Shown here one piece after another: positions 8,741 through 14,575 of a DNA stretch of 16,369 nt. Both the position numbers and the translations under genes were made by a program. This DNA comes from Campylobacterota bacterium (GTDB taxonomy: Bacteria > Campylobacterota > Campylobacteria > Campylobacterales > Sulfurovaceae). Under the pieces are notes generated by a model. It was not told the DNA's origin. It saw only the letters and a list, made by a program, of their open reading frames with translations, and made no database searches. Positions within the stretch are counted from its first letter, which is position 1. Every line of letters starts with the position of its first letter. Location: the NCBI GenBank assembly GCA_003646505.1, contig QMKT01000016.1, positions 1-16,369 on the forward strand, in the 5' to 3' direction.

Positions 8741-8766
8741 AAGAAATAGTAAAAACTATTTCTTTT
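8739..8766. terminator. Shared inverted repeat between convergent genes
   Basis: A perfect 11-bp inverted repeat (AAAAGAAATAG / CTATTTCTTTT) with a 6-base loop, TAAAAA, followed on the plus strand by further T-runs (TCTTTTTC). It ends the phospholipase transcript and lies within the last codons of the opposing DedA gene. The stem is AT-only except for two G-C pairs, so termination may be modest. Confidence 0.6.
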
Positions 8767-9319
8767 TCTTTTTCTTCGTCATATTTTCCATCACAAACCA
8801 TACTGTACCGATAATACCAAACAAGATCACTGGCGCGATCCATGGATTGATCTTGATATATGCAAACACTGCTATAATTGCTTCACTCGAATAGTATGCA
8901 CTAAGCCCTATGGTCAAAACAAACACAATAGAAGCAAAAATATTATAAAACGCAAACTTCCTAAAGTCATACTTTGAAAGTGCCATAGAGAGAGGTACTA
9001 AGGTTTTGATACCATACAAAAATTTCTGTATAAATATGGCCGCTATCCCATACTTACGCATGATCAGCGTTGCAAGGGCTATTTTACGTTTATGTTTTGC
9101 AAAGTAAGGCTGTATCTCTTTTTTCTGATATTTCCCTAGGTAAAAAAGAAACATGTCACCCATATAGTTTGACACTGTTGCCACTGCCAAAGCAGTAGTA
9201 AGGTCCATCTTCCCCATAAAAGAAAATACACCTGCCGCAGCAACGATGAACAACGAACCACCAAAGGCAAAGAATGCAACTGCCAAATAACCCCAAGCTT
9301 CAAGAGAACCAAAATCCAT
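8756..9319 (-). CDS. DedA-family (SNARE-associated / VTT domain) membrane protein
   Basis: A 187-residue inner-membrane protein of the DedA superfamily, members of which act in lipid (undecaprenyl-phosphate or phosphatidylethanolamine) flipping and proton-motive-force homeostasis. About four to five hydrophobic segments are seen. The family core reads NYMGDMFLFYLGKY, corresponding to the usual G-D-x-x-x-Y-x-x-G-R/K element, followed by KFLYGIKTLVPLSMALSKYDFRKFAFYN, where the usual F-x-R-x-x-P-x-x-R motif is altered to KFLYGIKTLVP. It ends in six lysines whose codons double as the terminator T-tract of the opposing gene. TAGGACA upstream on the minus strand is a good ribosome binding site for the ATG at 9319. 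The specific substrate is unknown. Confidence 0.82.
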   Translation of the reverse strand: MDFGSLEAWGYLAVAFFAFGGSLFIVAAAGVFSFMGKMDLTTALAVATVSNYMGDMFLFYLGKYQKKEIQPYFAKHKRKIALATLIMRKYGIAAIFIQKFLYGIKTLVPLSMALSKYDFRKFAFYNIFASIVFVLTIGLSAYYSSEAIIAVFAYIKINPWIAPVILFGIIGTVWFVMENMTKKKKKK

Positions 9320-9471
9320 AAAATGTCCTAAAATTTAATTAAAGAATCATATCTAAAATAGTTTAATGGTTGAGTAAACTCATATCAAGTAGACGAAAAA
9401 GTACATTCTCCCAGAGCCATTAACTTAATTTATGATGTAGGGAATTATGCACCCAAACTTTTAATTAAGTC

Positions 9472-9489
9472 GACATTTATGATACACTA
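9472..9489 (+). promoter_or_regulatory. Extended -10 promoter of the propeller lipoprotein gene
   Basis: GACATTTATGATACACTA contains an extended -10 (TG-A-TACACT, 9480-9488). The same 18 bases with one change recur before the 110-residue protein gene (12118-12135). GGAGG follows at 9504-9508, 9 bases before the ATG. The remaining gap back to the DedA gene (9320-9471) shows no gene, only two copies of TTTAATTAA. Confidence 0.6.
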
Positions 9490-9517
9490 TTAAAAATACA
9501 AACGGAGGATTAAAATC

Positions 9518-11548
9518 ATGTGCCTTGTTGGAAAATTTAAGTGTTTACTGGCTTTATCATGCGTAATAATTATTTCAATAACGGGGTGTAACAATTCTAA
9601 TCCTGATAATCGAACCATTCAGGGGCTTGTCCTGACTGGCGATACGGCCGTGGTTGGCAGCAAGATTTCTATATATAACACCAGCCTCGAAAATGGCACA
9701 AAGGCACTCAAAAGTACCATAACACAGGCGGATGGTAGTTTCAAGCTCAAGTTTTCAATCAGTGACAGCGACAATGGTACTGTATTTCTAGCAACCTCTG
9801 GTGGTAAACTAGCAAATATTGTTAAAGACTTACCCGCACAATATTCCCTTGCCGTGGTTCTCGCCTCATCTGTTGATAACCAAAATGTTGTCCTAAATGA
9901 CCGTACAACCGTGGCCTCAGCCTTTGCACTTGCACAATTTATAACTGACGAGGGTATTTCAGGTATCGGTCCTGGATTAGCAATTGCTGCAAACATGATC
10001 ACTAATCTTGTTGACATTGAAACTGGTAATCCAGGTTTAACTATTTTAAATGATGACAACGAACCTTCTTCAGATTTTAGCGCCTTAAAATCTCTAAATG
10101 AAATGTCAAACTTACTTGCTAGCTGCGCCAACAATGAGGCTGTTTGCGAGAAAATGATGCAGTTAGCACTTTCCTTAAACAATACCGCACCCACAGATAC
10201 TTTTCATGCTGTTGTTAATATGGCAAAAAATCCATGGAGAGACCCCGTTCCACTATTCGATTTAGTTACTTCTGACACTTATCAACAAGATTTAGGTAAG
10301 ACGGCACCCTCATCCTGGACACTGGCCCTTAAATTTAAAGGAGACCCTGTTCAATTAGCCGGCCCAGGCAATATGGCATTTGATGCTGACGGTCAAATGT
10401 GGATTACCAATAATCTAGTTACTGATGATACCTATATCCTTCCAGACTGTGGCAGCCAGCAAATATTTAAGATGGATCCGAGTACCGGAAAAGTCGATGT
10501 TTATACGGGTGGTGGTTCATATGGCGCTGGTTTTGGTATCGGCATTGCTCCAGACACAGACGATATTTGGCAGGGCAACTATGGCTTTAAAGGTAGCACT
10601 TGTCCAGGCGACCTTGCCAATAACAGCGTCTCTCAATTTGCGTCAGATGGCACTGCTATTTCTCCCGATGCAACCACCTTTGATATATTTGGTAATCCAA
10701 AAGATGGCGGCTGGACTCAAGGTGGTATTGGCTGGCCACAAGGCACTGTGGCAAATGTTGACGGCGACATCTGGATTGCCAGCTGTAACGGCGCAACTAC
10801 TTCTACAGGTCAGGTTGATGTCACCATTTATCGTGACGGCGATCCGGATAATTTTCTGACGATCACTGATCCTGATCTGGTTAAACCATTTGATGTAGCC
10901 TTTGATAGTGAAGGCAGGGCCTGGGTATCTGGTGAAGTTACCGACAATATACTTGCTTATGATAGTAATGGTAAACAATTAGCAAATTTTAATCTCGGTA
11001 TTGATTCAAAACCCATGGCAATAGCTTCCGATAGCAGAGGTAATATCTGGGTAACCCTTTCTGGCCAGATAGAGTTGCCCTGCCCGGATGCACCAGGAAG
11101 ATTACTTACAGGTACTCCTGGAATCGCTATGATAAACATTAACGGGATACAGCTAAATACACGTGAAACCACTCTATCTAGCGTTGATAAAAAGGTGCCT
11201 GGTGGTATGGAGGTTACCTGGGGTATCGCCGTTGATGGTGATGACAATGTTTGGGTAGCCAATTTCAAAAAAGGTGGCCTCTCAAGCTTTTGTGGTGCAA
11301 ATTCCGATGCTTGTCCTACCGGTTACAAAACCGGAGATGCTTTGTCACCGGATGTTACGGGTTACCACAGTGATTTACTCGATCGCAATACTGGCGTAGA
11401 AATCGATTCCTCAGGCAATGTATGGTTAGCCAATAATTGGAAAAATATCCCATTGCAACCAGATCCGGCTGGTGACGGTATGGTGGTGTATATTGGTCTC
11501 GCAGCACCACTAAAAGTACCATTAATAGGCACACCCGAAAAACCTTAA
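9518..11548 (+). CDS. Lipoprotein with carboxypeptidase-regulatory-like domain and seven-bladed NHL-like propeller
   Basis: A 676-residue predicted lipoprotein of unknown role. The signal peptide ends in lipobox SITGC, lipidated at Cys24. Residues about 33-95 resemble a beta-sandwich carboxypeptidase regulatory-like or Ig-like fold (GLVLTGDTAVVGSKISIY...ADGSFKL). Residues about 120-240 are helical, with cysteines in LLASCANNEAVCEK and the segment APTDTFHAVVNMAKNP, seen in other large bacterial NHL/virginiamycin B lyase-like proteins. From about 285 to the end seven blade motifs can be counted: FDADGQMWITN, IAPDTDDIWQG, NVDGDIWIAS, FDSEGRAWVSG, SDSRGNIWVT, VDGDDNVWVAN and IDSSGNVWLAN. This fits a complete seven-bladed propeller for binding or possibly catalysis at the cell surface. 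Its base composition is higher in G+C than the flanks, suggesting transfer. It has its own promoter and ribosome binding site. Confidence 0.8.
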   Translation: MCLVGKFKCLLALSCVIIISITGCNNSNPDNRTIQGLVLTGDTAVVGSKISIYNTSLENGTKALKSTITQADGSFKLKFSISDSDNGTVFLATSGGKLANIVKDLPAQYSLAVVLASSVDNQNVVLNDRTTVASAFALAQFITDEGISGIGPGLAIAANMITNLVDIETGNPGLTILNDDNEPSSDFSALKSLNEMSNLLASCANNEAVCEKMMQLALSLNNTAPTDTFHAVVNMAKNPWRDPVPLFDLVTSDTYQQDLGKTAPSSWTLALKFKGDPVQLAGPGNMAFDADGQMWITNNLVTDDTYILPDCGSQQIFKMDPSTGKVDVYTGGGSYGAGFGIGIAPDTDDIWQGNYGFKGSTCPGDLANNSVSQFASDGTAISPDATTFDIFGNPKDGGWTQGGIGWPQGTVANVDGDIWIASCNGATTSTGQVDVTIYRDGDPDNFLTITDPDLVKPFDVAFDSEGRAWVSGEVTDNILAYDSNGKQLANFNLGIDSKPMAIASDSRGNIWVTLSGQIELPCPDAPGRLLTGTPGIAMININGIQLNTRETTLSSVDKKVPGGMEVTWGIAVDGDDNVWVANFKKGGLSSFCGANSDACPTGYKTGDALSPDVTGYHSDLLDRNTGVEIDSSGNVWLANNWKNIPLQPDPAGDGMVVYIGLAAPLKVPLIGTPEKP

Positions 11549-11605
11549 AAAGTTAAAAATATAGACATTTTTTCTATCTGTTATTTTAAATATCTTGATT
11601 GTTTG

Positions 11606-11614
11606 TGCTATACT
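11606..11614 (+). promoter_or_regulatory. Extended -10 promoter of the Cys-rich protein gene
   Basis: TGCTATACT is an extended -10 (TG-N-TATACT). Just downstream, ACTATTCATTGAATAAATAGT (11612-11632) contains an inverted repeat overlapping the expected transcription start, which could bind a repressor. An AGGAG ribosome binding site (11651-11655) precedes the ATG at 11662. Confidence 0.55.
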
Positions 11615-11661
11615 ATTCATTGAATAAATAGTTATTCGTAAAAATCGAAGAGGAGAAAACC

Positions 11662-12030
11662 ATGAAAGAGAAACAGAGAAAACCAGCGTGCGAAGAAAAG
11701 GAATGCTATGAGAGCATTACCCATACTATGACGGTAAAAATTACTTATGCAGATAACATAGAAGGTGATTGCCCTGTTCTTCAACCAGTAGATCAAGCTA
11801 AATATGTAAAACAAGCTCGCGGTGTCTTCCGTGCATTTGCAGAAGCTCATTGCAAGTTTGGAGATGAGGATGGTAGCAAGACGCAGTGTGAAAGTCCTTG
11901 CGAGTGTAAGCCGAAAATAAGTGATGTAAATACAGAAACTCTCGGTACAGGGAAGTGGCCAGATTCTAAAAAATGTTATGTAAAAATAAAGGTTTCTGGA
12001 ACAATAAACTGTAAATGTGAAAATGACTAA
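11662..12030 (+). CDS. Hypothetical Cys-rich protein, 122 residues
   Basis: Not recognised. The protein is small and charged, with ten cysteines (PAC, KEC, GDC, AHC, TQC, SPCEC, KKC and NCKC) and no signal peptide or membrane segment. The pattern TQCESPCECK in the middle and INCKCEND at the end could bind a metal or, if exported by another route, form disulfides. A central stretch VDQAKYVKQARGVFRAFAEAHCKF looks helical, and it is flanked by beta-like strands (THTMTVKITYA; CYVKIKVSGTINC). Coding is supported by a strong AAGAGGAG ribosome binding site at proper spacing, an extended -10 promoter and position in line with the neighbouring island genes. It lies 113 bases after the lipoprotein gene and 195 before the next gene. 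Confidence 0.65.
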   Translation: MKEKQRKPACEEKECYESITHTMTVKITYADNIEGDCPVLQPVDQAKYVKQARGVFRAFAEAHCKFGDEDGSKTQCESPCECKPKISDVNTETLGTGKWPDSKKCYVKIKVSGTINCKCEND

Positions 12031-12117
12031 AAGGACATAAGCAATTTTTATGATTATATACAATTTGTAAAAATAGAGTGAAAAATCTTTCAAGGTGACA
12101 TATTTTAAAAATAGCCG

Positions 12118-12141
12118 GACATTTATGATATACTAGTATAT
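12118..12141 (+). promoter_or_regulatory. Extended -10 promoter with overlapping 14-base palindrome
   Basis: GACATTTATGATATACTA matches the promoter at 9472-9489 in 17 of 18 positions and holds an extended -10 (TG-A-TATACT, 12126-12134). ATATACTAGTATAT (12128-12141) is a perfect palindrome covering the -10 and the region just after it, a typical position for a repressor operator. The leader to the ATG at 12226 is about 85 bases. Confidence 0.55.
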
Positions 12142-12225
12142 GAATAATAAAGCAATAGTGGGACATAGTGTTCCCCTAATAAATAGATGGTTTCACTCAA
12201 TTGAACAATAATTAAGGAGAAAGAT

Positions 12226-12558
12226 ATGAGCTCAGGCCCTTGGGACGACCCCGTAATTCAGGGATATCTAAGAGAATGGCGATCTAATGTTCAGCGGTGC
12301 GTCAAGAAAATACATCCTAGATGCAACGTTGATCCTTTCGGTCGTATGTATGGGGTTACAAACACTGGAGGTGTCATTACTATAAATTATGATCCAGATG
12401 GTATCCCGGACACAGTTTTACCGACATCCCGAGAATATTACTACACGTACTTTCATGCACCTCTTGGTGATAAATTTTATCCATATACAGGTCTTCAATA
12501 TATCCAGTTTCGTCAAAATGGAACCAACCCTGGTTCTCTCCTAGGCTGTTCACCTTGA
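12226..12558 (+). CDS. Hypothetical protein, 110 residues
   Basis: Not recognised. A soluble-looking protein rich in aromatic residues, Gly and Pro, with three cysteines and no signal peptide or membrane segment. The N-terminal 30 residues look helical (DPVIQGYLREWRSNVQRCVKK). The rest looks beta-rich, with GVITINYDPDGIPDTVLPTSR, a REYYYTYFHAPLGDKFYPY aromatic block and a QYIQFRQNG strand. Coding is supported by AAGGAG at good spacing before the ATG, by the shared promoter box and by the intact frame. It ends shortly before an integron-attC-like half site and a hairpin. Its origin appears shared with the two preceding genes. Confidence 0.62.
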   Translation: MSSGPWDDPVIQGYLREWRSNVQRCVKKIHPRCNVDPFGRMYGVTNTGGVITINYDPDGIPDTVLPTSREYYYTYFHAPLGDKFYPYTGLQYIQFRQNGTNPGSLLGCSP

Positions 12559-12565
12559 TTGAAAA

Positions 12566-12627
12566 ACCTAACAAGACAAGTTCACTCGGACGTTAAAAGC
12601 ACCGTTTCTCTCTGCTTTTAGAGCCGG
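12566..12627 (+). other. attC-like left half site and hairpin (speculative)
   Basis: ACCTAAC at 12566-12572 matches the integron core consensus RYYYAAC. The following AAGACAAG and TTCACTCGGACG resemble the left arm of many attC sites. However, the complementary right arm and a terminal GTTRRRY are absent, so this is at best a truncated site. TAAAAGC (12594-12600) and GCTTTTA (12614-12620) form a 7-bp stem that could also act as a weak terminator for the preceding gene. Confidence 0.25.
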
Positions 12628-12666
12628 CGATTTTTAAAGCAATATTTCACACCTTGACAAACAAAG

Positions 12667-12672
12667 TATAAT
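12667..12672 (+). promoter_or_regulatory. Candidate -10 box in the 238-base gap before the methyltransferase gene
   Basis: TATAAT preceded by a TTGACA that is only 7 bases away and so cannot be its -35. The implied leader is about 115 bases. Within it is an 18-codon ATG frame (12709-12765) without a clear ribosome binding site. I see nothing else in this gap apart from the attC-like segment. Confidence 0.4.
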
Positions 12673-12796
12673 TTTTATATCAAAAAAGGTATTAAATAAA
12701 GTTTGAATATGCTGAAAGTAAAAGCCAAATCAATAAGAATAAGCACAAAATCTATGGAAAGATGAAAAAAGTAAGTTAACAAAAGGAACATATACG

Positions 12797-13531
12797 ATGA
12801 AAAAATATTTTATATTTTTATACTCAATAGTTGGGTACTTACTTTCTCTTAGTACTTTAACTTTTTTAATTTTATGGGTTTATCCATGGGGGTTTATGGG
12901 GTTTTATATAGATAATCCAATTATAAAAATAGAATTAAATCCTATTTTAGTAGATGCGATGCTATTATTATTCTTTGCTTTACAACACTCTCTTATGGCA
13001 AGAAGTTTTTTTAAAGACGGATTACTTAAAAATGTTTCAAATGCAGTAAAATCTGCTACTTATTCTGTTGCTTCATCAATCTGCTTGATACTTATATTTT
13101 ATTTTTGGCAACCGTTAGATGGGTATGCTTGGAACATTCAAGATGGTTTTTTAAGCTGGAGTATGAGCACACTCTATATTACTGGATGGGTTATTGCATT
13201 TCTTGCTACTTTTATAATAGATCATTTTGAACTTTTTGGCTTACATCAAGGATATAGAGCTTTAAAAAATATTCCAGAACCAGAAATTAACTTTCAGATA
13301 AACTATTTTTATAAATACATAAGACATCCTATTCAAGCAGGTACACTTATAGGGTTATGGGCAACACCATCTATGAGTTACACTCATCTTCTACTGAGTG
13401 TTGGTATGAGTATTTATGTTTTAATAGGTCTTTATTACGAAGAAAAAAGTTTAATCAGCACTTTTGGAAAAGAGTATAGTGACTATATAAAGAACACTCC
13501 AATGTTGGTCCCATTCATTAAGAGAAAATAA
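12797..13531 (+). CDS. mddA: MddA-like methanethiol S-methyltransferase (isoprenylcysteine methyltransferase/NnrU-related membrane protein)
   Basis: A 244-residue inner-membrane protein with about five hydrophobic segments. MddA methylates methanethiol to dimethyl sulfide using S-adenosylmethionine. The motifs fit that family: FALQHSLMARSFFK (60-73), WQPLDG, an HFELFGLHQGYR segment, YIRHPIQAGTLIGLWATPSM with Arg176-His177-Pro178, and YEEKSLISTFGKEYSDY followed by TPMLVPF at the C-terminus. The RHP and EE motifs are general to isoprenylcysteine methyltransferase-like enzymes, so another methyl acceptor is possible. The LWATPSM and TPMLVPF segments favour MddA. AAGGA lies about 10 bases before the ATG. 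The gene is unusually AT-rich even against the flanking chromosome. It has its own upstream region and a strong inverted repeat after it. Confidence 0.72.
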   Translation: MKKYFIFLYSIVGYLLSLSTLTFLILWVYPWGFMGFYIDNPIIKIELNPILVDAMLLLFFALQHSLMARSFFKDGLLKNVSNAVKSATYSVASSICLILIFYFWQPLDGYAWNIQDGFLSWSMSTLYITGWVIAFLATFIIDHFELFGLHQGYRALKNIPEPEINFQINYFYKYIRHPIQAGTLIGLWATPSMSYTHLLLSVGMSIYVLIGLYYEEKSLISTFGKEYSDYIKNTPMLVPFIKRK

Positions 13532-13550
13532 ATCAACATACCGATAGAAG

Positions 13551-13609
13551 AGAACCCTCTGAATAACTAATGCATTCATTATGAGTACATTAGTTATTCA
13601 GAGGGTTCT
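13551..13609. repeat. Perfect 22-bp inverted repeat, 15-base loop
   Basis: The arms at 13551-13572 (AGAACCCTCTG...AATG) and 13588-13609 (CATTAG...GGGTTCT) are perfectly complementary over 22 bases. It begins 20 bases after the methyltransferase stop and ends 19 bases before the AEC transporter ATG. It could be a Rho-independent terminator for the former, but there is no T-run after it on the plus strand. It could also be a small mobile repeat or the footprint of a palindromic element. Confidence 0.85.
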
Positions 13610-13615
13610 ATAGGC

Positions 13616-13621
13616 TATAAT
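13616..13621 (+). promoter_or_regulatory. Candidate -10 box of the AEC transporter, possibly leaderless
   Basis: TATAAT ending 7 bases before the ATG at 13629, with no Shine-Dalgarno sequence between (CATACCC). This would place transcription start at or next to the start codon. The right arm of the 22-bp inverted repeat occupies the region just upstream of the box, including most of the spacer and -35 region. Confidence 0.4.
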
Positions 13622-13628
13622 CATACCC

Positions 13629-14543
13629 ATGATAAGCACACTCCTCTCCATACTCTTTGTTTATGTCTTCATAATGCTTGGATACATGGCTAAACGTATC
13701 TTTAAAGAAGATATCAGTACCAAGACCCTAACTTTAATGTCTGTCTACTTTCTTCAGCCTTTTGTGACTATCTGGGGCTTTAGCACTGCCAAGTTACACA
13801 CTGAGCATATTTATGTTCCATTGGTGTACCTGGCAATTATTTTATCTTTACTCATTCCAACCATACTTTTAGGAAAGTTAATATTTAACAATATTAAAGA
13901 ACGTGCTATCTTTTCCATTGCCGGTTTTGTGGGCAATACAGGTAACATTGGGATCCCTCTTGGGATTGCACTTTTTGGAGAACAAAGCGTTATTTATACC
14001 ACACTCATTAACATTACCAATGTTTTTGTTGTCTATATCATCGGTGTTTATATCTATTCAAGAGGATCATTTAGTATCAAAGATTCACTCTTTAACATTA
14101 TCAAAATCCCTATCATACCTGCTTCCATTGTTGCAATATTAATTAATATAAATAATATACAACTCTCCTCTGAAATAGAAGAATTTCTCAAAATGGGCGC
14201 TTACGCAGGGATCATACTGCAACTTTTTTTATTGGGGACATTCCTGCAAGGTATACGCATCAAAGAACTTCATCCTAAACTCTTTATAGGAACGTTAAGC
14301 CAAAAGTTCATCTTCGTTCCTCTGGCAACAGCTCTTATACTCAGCTTCACAAATTTGCCACTCTTTGTACAAGGTGTGATTTTTATGGAGATGATGGTAC
14401 CCCTAGCAATAGCAAACATAAATCTTGCTTCTTTATATAACTGTAAACCTAAAGATGTTACTTCACTTATTTTAGTGAGTACTTTACTGTTTATACCACT
14501 ATTATTTGCCTTGAGTTATATTATAAACCACTACTATTTATGA
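13629..14543 (+). CDS. AEC-family (auxin efflux carrier-like) transporter
   Basis: A 304-residue inner-membrane permease with about ten hydrophobic segments, the usual size and topology of bacterial AEC proteins, which move malate, malonate or other organic anions. The N-terminus (ILFVYVFIMLGYMAKRIFKED) and the central GFVGNTGNIGIPLGIALFGE, with the conserved Asn/Gly/Pro crossover motif, are characteristic. The C-terminal half carries the symmetric EMMVPLAIANINLASLY repeat. The substrate cannot be predicted. No ribosome binding site is visible, but the N-terminal match to the family supports this ATG. The next gene starts 32 bases downstream behind its own ribosome binding site and may be partly co-transcribed. 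Confidence 0.87.
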   Translation: MISTLLSILFVYVFIMLGYMAKRIFKEDISTKTLTLMSVYFLQPFVTIWGFSTAKLHTEHIYVPLVYLAIILSLLIPTILLGKLIFNNIKERAIFSIAGFVGNTGNIGIPLGIALFGEQSVIYTTLINITNVFVVYIIGVYIYSRGSFSIKDSLFNIIKIPIIPASIVAILININNIQLSSEIEEFLKMGAYAGIILQLFLLGTFLQGIRIKELHPKLFIGTLSQKFIFVPLATALILSFTNLPLFVQGVIFMEMMVPLAIANINLASLYNCKPKDVTSLILVSTLLFIPLLFALSYIINHYYL

Positions 14544-14575
14544 TAAAATAATCTATTATTTCACTAGGAGTCTTT

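Noticed and set aside
9334..9470. Two copies of TTTAATTAA upstream of the propeller gene as an insertion target duplication
   Set aside because: The repeats are short, purely AT and both on the same side of the island, so they do not flank an insertion.
9619..10194. 191-residue open frame on the minus strand inside the propeller lipoprotein gene
   Set aside because: It lies wholly antisense to a well-supported coding sequence, lacks a ribosome binding site and has no recognisable motifs, so it is an open-frame shadow.
10425..10859. 144-residue plus-strand frame within the propeller lipoprotein gene
   Set aside because: It is an out-of-frame shadow over the blade-encoding region, with no start signal or family motif.
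11632..12093. 153-residue minus-strand frame opposite the Cys-rich gene
   Set aside because: Its hydrophobic, Phe/Tyr/Ile-rich translation is what antisense reading of Lys/Glu-rich AT DNA gives. The plus-strand frame has promoter and ribosome binding site, and this one has neither.
12654..12672. TTGACA followed by TATAAT considered as a full sigma-70 promoter
   Set aside because: The spacing is only 7 bases instead of about 17, so the two hexamers cannot act together; only the -10 was kept.
12709..12765. 18-codon frame in the leader of the methyltransferase gene, considered as a regulatory leader peptide
   Set aside because: There is no clear ribosome binding site, no run of a regulatory amino acid and no paired attenuator hairpins. 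Such a short frame is expected by chance.
14546..14561. AAATAAT / ATTATTT inverted repeat between the AEC gene and the dehydrogenase gene as a terminator
   Set aside because: It is pure A/T with a 2-base loop, too weak and too tight to be a convincing terminator.
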